Below, piece by piece: positions 48,011 to 60,762 of a stretch of DNA of 64,000 nucleotides. Within the stretch, counting starts at the first letter, position 1. The number at the start of each line of letters is the position of its first letter. The translations under genes and the position numbers were made by a program. The notes beneath the pieces were generated by a model. The model was not told the DNA's origin and did no database searches. It saw only the letters and a program-made list of their open reading frames with translations. Origin of the DNA: Ooceraea biroi (Eukaryota; Arthropoda; Insecta; Hymenoptera; Formicidae). The stretch spans positions 18,260,497-18,324,496 of the forward strand of contig NC_039506.1 in NCBI RefSeq assembly GCF_003672135.1, written 5' to 3'.

Positions 48011-49199
48011 CGGCGGCTGCTGGGCAGCCGTGAATAAGTACGAACCTGAATCACGAGGTGCTGACAAACGAGAGCCTGCTCGTGTGTGATTTCCGATCTC
48101 TTTTCTTCGATATCAGTTATGTTATTATTTTTCATGATGAGGTGATACGTTGTATCTTTATTGATTTTTTGCCAATAATGTTGTATTAAGCGAAATCTAA
48201 TTGAATCGTGAATTTATAAGCTTGGGAATAATGTATTTTTTTCTGAATTCTTTGTGATTTAGGCGAAAAATAAAACTATGGAAAGGAGAAAGGCAATTAT
48301 TATTTATTCTTCATACGTTGTATACGTTATTTATATAAATATAAATATATTATAATCAAGAATAAAGGAAAATGTAAAATGAAAAATTTTTAATGTGATA
48401 CGAATGAGATCAGCTGAGCAAATAATTTATTAATTTGTTATTGCTGAGAGCAGACCGGTGTATAATCTAATATTAAATTTATTAGATTATAGATTCATGA
48501 TGTAGAGCGAATTGTTTATTTAATTAATTGATAACATGAACTGAAAATGATGTAGATCATATTGAATTCATTGCGCTGCCATTATATCATAAGCTATCGG
48601 TATTTCCAGGTAATTATAAATTGCGTGTCCTCTCCTATTCCTATTGTTGGATAATTTATCAATAATACTACAATTATGAATATCAAATGATTGCAATATA
48701 TTTTCCTTTAAAAGCACTTTCATGATTTGAAACGCTCTTCACTCTCCCCCTCTTTCTCTCTCTTTCTTGCCTTTTTCTTTCGAAAAAGTTTTTTATAAAT
48801 TATAATAAATTGTAATTCTAAACTTTATATAAAATACATATTATTTATACGATGTACGATTATTTTTATTATCTTATTTATATAAATTAATATCTGATAT
48901 CTGAAACCATCTCTCTTTCTTCTTTTAAAGATGTAACTGTGGTTACCACATAATTCATAAAAAGAGTATTGAGACATTAACGTATAATAAATATTAATAA
49001 TTGTATAATGTACGTGCAAGGAATGTACATAAAATGTAAAATATAGCAGTTAGATATTATAGCAAAAATAAAATATAGCAGCAAAAATAAGATGCAGCTT
49101 GTAATTAACAACTACATGCTAATTAAGACAGCTACAGCTGCAACACGTGCATTTTTTTAATACGCTTTAAATTAATCACTTCTACGTTAAATGGAGCTA

Positions 49200-49570
49200 T
49201 CAGTTATTATCGACGTAGATAGGAGAAGCCGAGTCCGAATATTTAGTATCGCTGACCTAAACTGTGTCTCGCAGAGCAGCGATTGTGGCGTTGTGAAACC
49301 GGCTTTCGTTCGGAGCCTTTATTAACATTGTGGGAGTGGTCTGGGCACCGGCCAATCAGAATGCGCTACTTCCAACCCTCATTGGCCGGGACACAAATCG
49401 ATTTATAACTCACTCCGATGGAGAGCGGGCGCGGATACACGCCCTTACGGCTGTTCTGCTTAAGGTCGATTCTTCCCTGCGAGTCCCCGTCGCGATTTCC
49501 AACACGGCCAATTCAACTGTAGAAAGGTGGCGGTGTGCTCTCGGTAGCTGGCGGGAGGAGTGGTGACAGA
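49200..49570. promoter_or_regulatory. GC-rich island with opposed CCAAT boxes
   Basis: GGCCAATCAG at about 49350-49359 and CATTGGCCGGG at 49380-49390 form an opposed CCAAT pair 24 bp apart, with TTTATAAC 15 bp further on. The layout resembles a CCAAT/TATA-like promoter. A following frame (49330-49566) has no ATG-led conserved protein. No downstream gene was recognised, so this may be an alternative or non-coding promoter, or chance. Confidence 0.2.
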
Positions 49571-52259
49571 CGGGGAGGGTGGAATCTTTTGATCCCCGAC
49601 GAGACACTCCCGTTGTAACATCGAAAGGTATTTTTTCGAAAGTCCCCGATGCGGTTGACTTCGTGATCAAAATTGAGCTATTTTTGAAAAACGAAGTTTC
49701 TTTCTCGTTTTTTCACTCGTTTTTTCACTTCTTTCTCTCTCTTTCTTTCCTCTCTTCCTCTTTCTTCTCTTATGTCTACTTTCTTTGCTTTTGTTTCCTG
49801 TTATTGTCATTTTACACACGCGCGCGCACAGATACATGTACATATACACATGGTTCATATTTTTGTTATGCATTTTTATTGTTTCTTTAATTTAATGTGC
49901 TTTTTTAAAGTTGCATTTCTTGATTTAGTTTTTTCACAAATATGAAAGCTTTAGTAAAGTACATCTTATTTTAAATTTTCATTGATTAAGAGTAGTCTCG
50001 TGTAATAAATAAGTAACTCAGTAAATCTAGTAATGATTTAACAGTGACATTAATTCAATTATTTCAATTAATTCATTATTCAATTCGCGATGAGACATAT
50101 ATAGATATAATCAAGTATAACTCTTCATTGTCATTAAAATTACATCACTTATATTACAGTACCACCATTGTCTCTGTTTAGATCACTTAAAGAGAATCCA
50201 TTAAATAAATTAACCAAGTTTATTAAAATAAAAAATAGCAATAACACTATTACAATTAATTGTAATAATTGTAATATTTTTCGGATAATATCGGAAACAA
50301 TACTCCCCTTTTCTTAAATCAACAAAGATAAAGGCGACATCCGTCTTCAGTGGCATTCAAGCGCAGCGTATTTAACGTATATACATAAATGATCGCAAAA
50401 AGCAATTGTAAAGCACGAGACAACGGCACAAAGTTTGAGCGCCGCGTAAACAGACAGAAGAGTTTCTGCAGGGCCTCTTTGCTGCCCCGGCGAGATGTCT
50501 CGCGTCCATTTCGCTTTGTTTCGCTAAAAAATCGCCGACTCCTCCGACTTCATTTTCTCAGTCTAAGGAGGGTACGGAAAGGAAAGCCCTCCTTTCGAGC
50601 CGACCCTCCCTTATTCGCTACTTCGCATCAAGGGATTATTGTACACTTTGCGCTGCGTTGCGATCGCGCAAGAGCGCTAACTCGCGGCAGGCAGGGAAAG
50701 GCTCCCGTTATGTGAAGTGTCTCTGTTTATTACGAACATGTTTAAGACCCGTACTCACTTTTATTAAGATCGTCCTAAATATGATCTCGAGATATTTGTT
50801 AGATATTTGTTACAATCAGATATTATTAGTATCTAAAATTAGTATACTTAAGACTATCTCGTTATAAGAATGGGGCTATAGAGAATGGGCATCCTAAGCT
50901 ATTATTTGAACGTAACTGCGGCCCACTTTCGACGTATCGTAATTCGTCACAAGATAGTCGCGTGTTGAAAATTGGTATCTTTTATTATATAATTATAATT
51001 ATAAACTTTGACGAGTTTGTCTCACGACGGATATGTGAAAATGCGTGATATTTGAATTTATTTGTAACAATGCGAACAATACATCCGATAACATATTATA
51101 TTTACAATAATACATTATGTTATGTATTTATATATAATATTATGTAATTTTATATATTATATTATATTACTATGCCATATATATTGTCTAAAATAATAGT
51201 ATCTATACTTGATGTTGATATAAATTAATGAAAACTGTATAAAGTATTATAATAAAGTACTAAAAGTTGCGGTATAGACTTCACAAGGCAGCTGGTATTT
51301 CATTAACATTTTATATCTCTTGTTACAATTACCATACAAATAAGTAATAAAAACAGAAGACTTGAATAATTCGTATGTGACTTAAGGCCGTAAACGATAA
51401 AATTAACATTGTTCAGACGAAGCAGCGATGACATTACGTTAAATCCAAAATTTCGGCACTCCTAAGGTATTACGACTAATTTCATACTTCCCAGCAGCAT
51501 TCGGTTTGAGTTTCCTGTCGTATAGAGTAAATTATTCTGTGCTATTGTAATTAGATAAATTAACAGACCGTGAGCGGAAGCACCGTGTTCGCACGAAATA
51601 TAGAACTACACGCATAGTAAAATGAAAGGACTTGGAGAGAGACCAGTTGCCTTAAATCTGCTATCGTTACTTAATCTATAAACTATAAAGCAAAAATTGC
51701 CGAGATATACATATAATAATTTTAGATTGTAGTTAATATAAATTATCAGATGTTATTCAAAATATGTTTTCGAAAAAACTTTTTAGTCTTGGTATTGTTG
51801 AATGCTTTTTGAATATTTAAAACTTTATTCATTTTCTAGTGTGTTATTTATTGATAAATTATTATAATACTTTATACAGCAAATAAAAGTAAAAATGCAC
51901 AAGATAACGAAAATCAAACGAGAAGAATTGATCATTCACTAATTACGTCCGTTCAACACTTCAAATATTAAAACCGTGTAACCTTCTTGTTTGTTTTTGT
52001 GTGAAAAGTACTCTTTTTTTTAAACTGAGTATCATTGCAGCTTTTAAGGATGATTGGAAGCAGAATTTCAGACTTAAATCGTGTCTGCGATTTCTTTCTG
52101 GAAGGCTGCATTTGTCCGCATTACGTCGTCTCTCCGACAAATTCTACAAGACTTCTCGATTACTAAAACGAGTACTCAAGCGAGTCGTATGCCTGTGATC
52201 CCACTGAAGGAGGTTTAAACTTTAAAAGAGCACAATCCGACCCAGTGAAGATATTTGCT

Positions 52260-52260
<1 letters not shown>

Positions 52261-52302
<42 letters not shown>
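52261..52302. repeat. CT microsatellite, 21 units
   Basis: Perfect CT repeat followed by imperfect CTTT/CTCT sequence to about 52320. It generates false Ser/Leu- and Arg/Glu-rich frames on both strands. Confidence 0.9.
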
Positions 52303-52308
<6 letters not shown>

Positions 52309-55300
52309 CTCTTTCTCTCTTCCTCTTTGCACTTGCGAAGCATATACAATGGGCAGAATTTGGAACGATCCGTAATCTGTTAAGACAAGTAGCAGCGAGG
52401 GGACAAATTTATTACACGTTTGCGAGAAGACCGTATTGGATTTTGCCGCAAAATTTTCTTTTACTCGAGACACACACACGCACGCGTATGTTTTGTGTAT
52501 GAAATTATGCGATAAATTTAAACTTTATAAATATGGTCAATTTTTTATAGCATAATCAATATTTCCGTATTTTATATAATTTATATTCAATTGAGCGTAG
52601 CATTTGTAAAAGTTTTTATGATGGCTTATCTCTACTTTATGAATCTATTCCCTCTTTCTCAAAGTTTTTTAAATATATTTAGTTTATAATTTAATCTATC
52701 GAAAATAATAAAACAATATGCTATTTAAAATAGTAAAATATTGTGTTAAAAATCCGTGCGAATCTTTCGCATCAGTTGGAAAAGTTTTTCATTAAATACG
52801 TTTCGTGATAGTCTAAATGTGTAACAATTTTGAGAAGAGAATAGATTCACAAAGCAGATATAAGCTACCATGAAAATTTTTGTACATTGGCATATGAAGT
52901 TTTATGTCACGAATACGTGTGATCTCTCTCGCATTAAAACCCTGCTTTTGTTTTCGAAAGCGCATCAGCTTCTCGGCGTTTCTTTTCATTTTTCTGGCGG
53001 AATATGCAGGACGTGTTCCGCGCCTGCGAGTTTCCTCTCCGTGAAACATTTATGTGAAATTTCTGCACGATCGCCATTTTGGCCAACTTGCTCGACTCGC
53101 GGAGTCTCATAAATTAATTTCTCAAATCACATTTCGCCGAAGAAGCTCACCGCCAATATCGATACACTACCGTACCCTCGCACACACGTACAAATATATA
53201 CGAACATAAATACACATGTACACACACAAGTACAGATTTGCGAAGGCACCAACGAAAGGATCTCGTTGCCCTGCCAATCCTCTTTTCGAGAACATTTTCG
53301 CCGAGTCTTGCAAAATTGTTAATCCCAAGCTTTTCCAATTACACGGGCTCTTCCATGCTCCTTACCCCTCCTCTTCGCCTCTTTCCCCCCTTCTCCTCCT
53401 TTTCGCCGTCCACGTCGCGTCGTGCTCTCTTCCTTTTGGCTCTTTGTAAGCGAAAATATTCAATTCGGACGTTAAATTCAATTACAGCATTCCTGATTAA
53501 TCCTAAGTATCCTCTGCCGAAGGAAGAACGCGCCCGCGTTCATCTCTCCTTTCCCCTCCCCACTCCTGCCCCCTTTGCCATCCTCGGCACGGGTTTCTTC
53601 CTTCGGACGAGCCGGATCTCTTTCGGCTTAGCCCGTCCTCGAGTTGAATAACTGTTGCGAAGGATGTCCGACCATTAAAACTTGCTCGTCCCGTTTCCAC
53701 CGCGATGGATATCCGATTGTGTGCCATTCAGATTATTACGTTCTGGAATCGAAGCGAGACACCCCAAAGAATAAACAATATCGAGAATTCCGACTATGTT
53801 AACGTTCCGTAACGTTCTGTATTTATTTTTATCTGTTTATTTTTATCTGTGCCTCACATTTTGTGTTAAAGTACTGGCATTGTTTTTAATAAATTTAATT
53901 ACATATATATTATATGAAACACACGGAAACACCGCGATTATGAAGTCGTTTTTAATTTGTCAAGTCCATTTTTATATTATTATATTAATATTACTATTAT
54001 AAAGTCATTAAAAACTTTTTAGTGGGTTATTGGTAAATTATTAGCAAGATGTAGTTCAAACTTATTAAGTGATCCAGCTAGTATTTTCTTGGTACAATTT
54101 TATTATAATAGAATCATAAGATTAAGTTTTGATAAGGAAATTTTTTCATTTTTGTAATCTTGCGTATTTAAATCATATTATTTATCGACTATTTATTAAT
54201 TATATAATTATAATAATCATATTTATATTCCAATACATATTGGAACATCGATGAATATGTCTTAAGCGATGGTTAATTAAGACGTAATCGCCTCTGTAAC
54301 GTTTCCTTTGTTTTGTTACTAAAACGGTTCATTAATGCTTGGCCGCGCTTCGCAGCTTTCCGACGCGAGAGGACCGGACCACCCAGACACCGTCTGAAGA
54401 ACACGACAAGATAATTCTTGCCTCTCAAAAAACTCAGCCAGTCATCGCCTCTAACTGGTAGTCTTTCTCTTAATCTTCGCCCCGTAAGCCCTCGAGTATC
54501 CACGGCCACTCGACATTTTCAGTGTTCGCACACCGACACAACAGCGCTTTCAGTCTAGTTTCGAGGGATGAATTCGACCGATATCCGCAGCATCGACTGC
54601 GATTCGACGAGCTGCTCGGAAGTGTACGATGATTCCTCGCTAGACTCTGAACCGTGAATTTTGATGACGATTTGAATTATAATTTGGAGCATTCTATACC
54701 AGTTGATATCTTTTTTCATCGTTATGTGCATTTAATTTTTTTCAATATTTAGATACAAAAATACACGTATACTTCAGTATGAAAATGTATCTTACGTGTC
54801 CCAATTTTAATTTCACATGTAAGTTATATTCGATATTCTGTTTTTCCATCGATTTCAATCAATTTGTAAAGATCAAATATAATCCAACTATAGATAATAT
54901 TAATAAGTTCTAAACTAATTAATTAAATTAATAAATACACTCGCCCCTAAAATCACACCTTTGTCAAGAAGAGATATAAATAAAAATTTGTTGCTTTTAA
55001 AATTCAAAAAGTCCACCATTTATTTATTACACCAATTTCACGATCATTAAAAATCATACATGAAGTTTCAAAAGTCACATTCAATATCTTCAACGAATTA
55101 GAAACGAGCATTGGAAAAAATGAAGCGCTTATGTAGAAAAACGTGGAAAAATAATCTTTAATAATTATTAACAATTATTCAGAACGATTGCATTTGAAAA
55201 CACATGATTCGAAAGGGGTGCGACAGATGGCGGCAGATATCTGGTCGGTAATTCTGGATGTGCTGCCGTCTGCGTGTCGGCGAACGAACTGAATTTCGGT

Positions 55301-56068
55301 CAACACTTTCCAATTCAATCGCGCAATAATGCGCCCTCAAGACATCGGCGAGCGAACATAGACGCTCACGATGTTCTCTTGATATTATTGCAATATCCCT
55401 ATTAGGGCGCGTACGCACATTTACATTCCCGCTTTACGGGAAACGCGCGCTCGCGCGGAAAATTTTTGCGCGGACAATGCAGCAATTTACATCACTCCGA
55501 CGCTTAATATGCAAACATTTTCTCGCGTTGATAAACGATCGGTTTGTCAGCGTTCGTTACACGCGGATTAACATCCCCGTAAAAGCGATTTTTGTAAAAT
55601 GCGCGGAAAAAGCGTGATTCGTTAATTATTTCGACTGCGTCCAGCTGCGCGCTCCCGATTGCTCCTGATGCGCATCCGGATTATCGTATTGTCGTAAACG
55701 GGTTTGCATATTTTGCCAAGGCTCAGTCATTGAAATTTCCTTAAACTGACGCAGCGAAACGCGCAGTAAATAACAATTTACTACGCGCTCTGCATAATTA
55801 GAAATTCCGCGAAAATTCGCTTGCCGCGTGCCTACTAAGACGACTCTCAATTAAATAATTCACTTATAAATATAACGTGAATTTTGTACTCTGCAATGTT
55901 GCTTGCAGAAGCTAAATCTCGTTTCAAAACTTCAAAGCTGAGAATTAAATCGTGAGATCGCGTAAAATCAATCAAAATACAATAATAGCTACAAAAACGT
56001 GTATTAGATGCATGAAATATTTAATATTTTACGCTCAGAGGAACATTTTGAGAAAAAAATATAATATT

Positions 56069-56180
56069 GAGTTGTAACATATATTCACCCCGTTTTTAAA
56101 GTATTTTTGATAATACGAGTTGTAACATATATTCGTTATTAAAAACTCTAAACGGGCGGGATGAATATATGTTATAAACC
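56069..56180. repeat. Foldback repeat with an internal direct copy
   Basis: GAGTTGTAACATATATTC occurs twice in direct orientation (56069-56086 and 56117-56134) and once, slightly changed, inverted at about 56163-56178. The outer arms also share the CCCCGTTT / AAACGGG segment. The structure resembles a small degraded foldback element. Target duplications could not be identified. Confidence 0.5.
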
Positions 56181-56363
56181 AATAATACAGTAGGATTTAT
56201 CCGATAATTAAATAACAAAATTAAACATGATTAAATCGAGTTGTAGACGCCGTTTGATTTATAGAAATTAATGCAACAAATATTTCATACTTGAATAACA
56301 GGGAGATACGTTTGCCTCTTTCTGTTTCCGATCTACGCGGCAGCGTATTGATTGCATTCCGGT

Positions 56364-56374
56364 TATATAAAAGG
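56364..56374 (+). promoter_or_regulatory. TATA-box-like motif
   Basis: TATATAAAAGG matches a strong TATA box on the plus strand. An ATG-led frame of 68 codons starts at 56541, but it is Arg/Ser-rich with no domain, and no good initiator lies 25-35 bp downstream. It may be an isolated match. Confidence 0.15.
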
Positions 56375-58341
56375 CACCTATATATAGTATATATCTTTAT
56401 AGTGGAATTATCAATCGGGCACGGAGCGTCGTCTCGTCTCGCAAAGGCGCCCTAACAATGAGACAGTAACGCGAGCCACGGCGAGCTAAGGCGAATATCC
56501 TCAAGTTCATCAAAGTTCGAGGAGATCGCGGTCGCCCTTAATGGCGCACTGGATACGCCTTCAAAAGAAATTACGTAATACTTTTTCCACCGAACCGATC
56601 GCGAGCGAGAGGCCGGGAACGGGAGGAGGGCGAGAACGAGAACGGCGAAACCCCTCGTTAAATATTAAACTTTCGAGCCAGGCCTTTTCCCATAAAGGCG
56701 CTTCCGCGACCTTTACGTACGGGTCTTCTCTCCTGTTTCCTCCGTAACGACATCGCGCGATCGTCGGAAACGAGACATTTGAGAGATTATGCCAATCCGA
56801 CGCCCCGCGCGCGCGAGCTTCCCTCGAAGAAAGCTACGAGCATTCCTTTGGCCGGATCGACGAAGTTTATTCTTGATTCGCTGATGCCTTCGCTCTGCGA
56901 CGTTCTGCATTTAACGTTCATTGAATGAACGCGCTGCGCACGTACGTATCCGATAAATGTGACGCACGAGGCAGCGCGTAGAATTTTGCGCACGAGGGAG
57001 AGATTTTATGGAATAGTTTTTTTAAACTTGAATGAAGAATGCTTTGTCATTTTTCAGATAAGAAGTATAGTATATAGTCTTGTCAAATGTGCCGAAGTCT
57101 TAGATCTTTAATCAGAAATTCGATAAACGGCTAGATTTGCAAGTAATTATGCTGTATAAATTATAATAACGATATTTCAAATTGTGATATTTTTTATTAT
57201 AATTTAATATATTTATAATAATTTCTTTATAGTTTCGAAGATGTTATTGTTCGCAAAAATAAGATATTAATATTCGGATATTATTAACAAAGGCTTTTAA
57301 ACCTGTAATCAGCACGTCACGAAAGACTAGTAGAAGCCTAGAGCGGTCGCGAGTAATCGCAAATAATTGCGTCGAATATGCGAAATCGCAACAATATAGC
57401 AATATTTCAAGCCACAAATTTTATTATTATAATTCGACGTGTCTATTACAGTTTTTTGAGGACAGAGCCACAAGAGAGAGTATCCGCGATTCGGGCTTTC
57501 ATAACTTTGTTTATCGAACAGACTGAACATTACTTTCGTCGTTACTTGCATGCCGATGCCGTGACGTCCCGCGGGCGGCATAAATCGCGCTTCAGCGAGA
57601 ATCGCCTCCTCAGGAAGGGAGGAAGGAGGAAGGGAGGGGAAGGGAAGGTAAATGTTTCGTCGCAATCTCGTTCCCGGGACGCGCGAGCGCGGGCTGACCA
57701 GGCGCGTACACGTTCGTTCGTCCGTTCGTTGTGCATAACTGCGATTGGCCTGATTTATCGCCGGCGTGTCAGATCTTGGTCTAAGCACGTCCGGTATTGG
57801 CCGGGGGATCGTCACGTCATTCGCTCATTGTACGATCCAATTAAGGGATCCACGGGACCGGCGATACGGCAACAATCACGGTCCTTCCGTCCACGCGATT
57901 AGCCCTATTCGGAGACAACGCGTTCCCATGGATCGCCCCGGGGCATCGCGACCGGGGCTCGAATCCAAAGTCGTTCCACGCTCGATTCCTGCGACAGTCA
58001 CGGCTCTCCCGCGTTATTAAATCGATCTTCTCTCCCTCCCCCTCCCCCTCCCTCTCGCTCTCTCTTCGCTCCTCGTGCGCAATTGGGGCGCTCTAATTTC
58101 CGGCCGGCCGATGTTGTCGCCGTGTCGCAAACTAGACCGATGACGATCCGACGATAGCATTCGTAGCCCGCGCGACGAGCACGATTGCCGTAACCTGAAA
58201 CATCGATGAAAGATATCATCGAGATATAGTTACGGAGATGGGGATCGAAAAGATTTCGCACTTTCATTGCGATCATTTTATCGTCCTTAATGTTTTTTTA
58301 ACAGGAATCAGTCGCGTTTCTAGCGGAATCGAGAATCTGAG

Positions 58342-58518
58342 AGGTCGTTGCATAATTTCTGTCGTATCTCGTGCGCTCATCTTCGACGCATTTGTTTTTG
58401 AGCTGCGCTGCTAGGTGCTTGCATGCCCTAGCAGCGCAGCCTAAAAATAAATCTAATAACAATTTATTGCGCGTTGAAGATAGGCGCACGAAATACGACA
58501 GAATTAATGCAACAACCT
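58342..58518. mobile_element. Palindromic MITE, about 177 bp, able to fold into a long hairpin
   Basis: The left arm begins AGGTCGTTGCAT, followed by a TCTGTCGTAT block. The right arm ends with the complement, ATGCAACAACCT. Arms of about 80 nt pair with scattered mismatches and end in a perfect 14-bp stem (GCTGCGCTGCTAGG at 58402-58415 with its complement at 58427-58440) around an 11-nt loop. There is no coding capacity. The terminal GGTTGTTGCAT-type sequence recalls mariner-like ends. I could not resolve the target duplication. A transcript through it would form a long hairpin, so a small-RNA role is possible. Confidence 0.7.
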
Positions 58519-59610
58519 GACACTCGCTCCCAAATTCTGCTCGCAGAATATGCTTCGAGGGACGTACATTGGAAAAGTGCGGAGTTAACTGCCGCAGGAG
58601 ATATTTTTCAAACTCGCCACTGTTAAATTTGTTAATTCACTACGGACAAAAAAAGAACAAATTTATCGGTTTTTGGTTTTATAATACTTTCCTTAGATTT
58701 TCACATTTCTAAGCGATTTATATGCACTCGTGCGTGCCATTGGCAATGTTTTCCAATAAAGCAATTCGGACGAAACGTGAAGGTCCTAGAGCAAAGCACT
58801 GACAATGCCCGGCGCACCTTCTGTACACGCTGCGACCGTCGATTCTATGTATATACTCCACACTATAAAGGAACGAGAGGCGCACAGTAAAAATTTATTA
58901 TTCTACCGTCCCTTCGTCAATGCCCGACGTGTCCGTCGCCCCTTGAGGACGGCGATACCGTTTTAGATCCGGCTCCGGGTCCCCGCGCGGAAATATCTAA
59001 TGGGACTTGGTATTCTGGCCGCTCTCTCATTATCGTATCCCGCGCCTTTTTCTTCGGCATTTTAATTGCAGCAATGGGTTGCGCGCCACCGCTAAGAAAT
59101 AATTATGCTCGCCAGCGTACAACCGCACCCGTGCACACACTAACTTGCGTACATACTTTGTACACACACACACACACACATAGACATATAACAAACAAAC
59201 AAACGCGCGCATATATACGCGACACCCACGCGCACACACGCGTGTGTACACCTACGTGCAATTACGTTGCGTTCGAGCGATCCTTTTCAAGGGTGGAGAA
59301 CTCTCCCTCCCCCCTCTTCCTCTCCCGGAAGAGTGTGCATTTCTTGTTCGCGCGCGACCCCCATCTGGGCACGATCGCATCACGCGTGCCACGCCTCCCT
59401 AAACGACAAAATTACAGCGGCCATGTTTGCCCAAGATCAAAGATTCCAGGTGGAAACGCGCGAAGGGGGCGACCCGAAGGAAGGACGAAGGAGAGCGTGT
59501 GAGTGCGCGATCAAGATGCCGTGGCCGCGCCCGGAACGCACGCTTTTTTTTCTCATCTCCGACGCCTCGCGGACGAATCATCGTTAATGAGTCGTCTCGT
59601 ATTTTTTGTA
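58519..59610. other. Non-coding stretch, no gene recognised
   Basis: Sequence of mixed composition with a CA/CG-rich low-complexity part at 59120-59260. No domain was recognised in any frame. Confidence 0.5.
59161..59181. repeat. CA microsatellite
   Basis: About ten CA units, followed by further interrupted CA/CG repeats to about 59250. Confidence 0.85.
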
Positions 59611-59821
59611 CACTAAGGTGCATTAATTCGCGTGGTAGCGAATATATATATTTATTAATATTAATATATATATTATATATATGTGTATATTATAATATTA
59701 TATACATGTAATATATATGTATATATATATATATAATAATATATATATATTATTATATATAGTAATATTAATAAATATTAATATAAATATTTGCTACCAC
59801 GCGAATCAATGCACCTTAGTG
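59611..59821. mobile_element. Palindromic MITE, 211 bp, AT-rich core, TA target duplication
   Basis: The left end CACTAAGGTGCATTAATTCG and the right end (complement, one base different) form inverted arms that continue through CGTGGTAGC into TA/AT repeats. TA flanks both ends (59609-59610 and 59822-59823). The core of about 120 bp is almost pure AT. No protein is encoded. It is a non-autonomous Tc1/mariner-like element by its TA target, lying 180 bp from the next element. Confidence 0.8.
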
Positions 59822-60001
59822 TACATGTATCTACAAAATTGTACATGTATATGTCACCGTTAAAGTGTATATAATGCCGTTATTTTATGAAATAACTAGT
59901 TATTTCATGAGAAAAATACCGGTTCTCGGTAGTTAAAGTATAGAATACTTATATTATTTGATACTTTAACTAGTTATTCTATACATTACCTAGTTATTAT
60001 A
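59822..60001. other. AT-rich gap between two elements, with short palindromes
   Basis: The gap contains a palindrome TTATTTTATGAAATAACTAG near 59880 and an inverted TAGTTAAAGTAT / ATACTTTAACTA pair around 59930-59970. These may be remnants of another foldback element. Confidence 0.4.
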
Positions 60002-60762
60002 CAGGGTGTCCCGGGTTTTAACCGACAAACTGCGGGAGCATATTCTACTAGTGGAAATAAGAAAAAATTCTTATATCGAGTTTGCTTAGAAATGCTTTAT
60101 TACAAAGTTATAAACCAATATTGAAAAGAAATATGAGATAAGTAACAACGGAACATAGTGTAGAATTTGGAAGGTCGAGGATGTTTATGTTACGTGTATT
60201 CACATGTATTCATGTTCACTATGTTGAAACGATTCAGTATGATTGTTACTTTCGCAACAGTAGCCGTTAGATTTCAATCGTCGTGTCAACTAGCAATTAC
60301 TATCAGAATGCCAAAAGTGTTTTCAAATGGGGAATACACTGATATTCATTTCGTGTACGGATTCTGTGAGGGAAATGCACGAGCTGCCGTACGAGAGTAT
60401 CAACGTAGATTTCCTAACAGGAGAGTACCAGATAGATTTAAAGCAACGAATTACTAATTCAGTTACTGAGATGCAACCAAATTTTCAGGAATGTCGTACC
60501 GTAACAAATTCTGTACTACGTCGATGTCTAGCTTGTATCGATGTGCAAGGACAACATTTTGAAATGCGTCACTAAATCATTGCGTAGATAATTTATATTT
60601 TTGTGAAAAAATCCGTTGTTACTTATCTCATATTTCTTTTCAATATTGGTTTATAACTTTGTAATAAAGCATTTCTAAGCAAACTCGATATAAGAATTTC
60701 TTCTTATTTCCACTAGTAGAATATGCTCCCGCAGTTTGTCGGTTAAAACCCGGGACACCCTG
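60002..60762 (+). mobile_element. Internally deleted DNA transposon with 151-bp inverted repeats
   Basis: The ends read CAGGGTGTCCCGGGTTTTAA and its complement. The terminal inverted repeats span 60002-60152 and 60612-60762, with one mismatch that I can see in 151 positions. TA duplications flank the element (60000-60001 and 60763-60764), placing it with Tc1/mariner-type elements. The inner 460 bp keep the beginning and the end of a transposase gene but not the catalytic middle, so it is a non-autonomous deletion derivative. Near-identical arms suggest recent movement, or homogenisation. Confidence 0.93.
60308..60575 (+). pseudogene. Transposase remnant: DUF4817-type N-terminus joined to the C-terminal end
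   Basis: From ATG at 60308 the frame reads MPKVFSNGEYTDIHFVYG, then EGNARAAVREYQRRFPNRRVP. This is a good match in pattern to the helix-turn-helix domain called DUF4817 at the start of many insect DNA-transposon proteins. That frame stops at 60457. In a second frame the sequence DLKQRITNSV, then LRRCLACIDVQGQHFE and a stop at 60575 look like the usual C-terminal end of such transposases. The catalytic aspartate/glutamate core is absent. The join near 60420-60440 therefore marks an internal deletion with a frame change. No enzyme can be made, although the DNA-binding part could in principle be expressed. Confidence 0.8.

Larger units (their letters stand above)
48011..58341. other. Non-coding stretch upstream of Vsx, no gene recognised
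   Basis: Mostly AT-rich DNA with a few GC-richer islands (49200-49600, 50390-50720, 53100-53720, 55180-55620, 56430-57000, 57540-58100). I examined the open frames and found no domains, no paired splice signals and no transposon proteins. Simple repeats, one foldback repeat, a CCAAT pair and an isolated TATA motif are listed separately. Distant enhancers of Vsx or non-coding transcripts could be present but cannot be read from sequence alone. Confidence 0.5.

Noticed and set aside
59030..59260. Cys/Val- and Thr/His-rich frames around the CA repeat, and similar ones at 63510-63716
   Set aside because: These are translations of CA/GT microsatellites.
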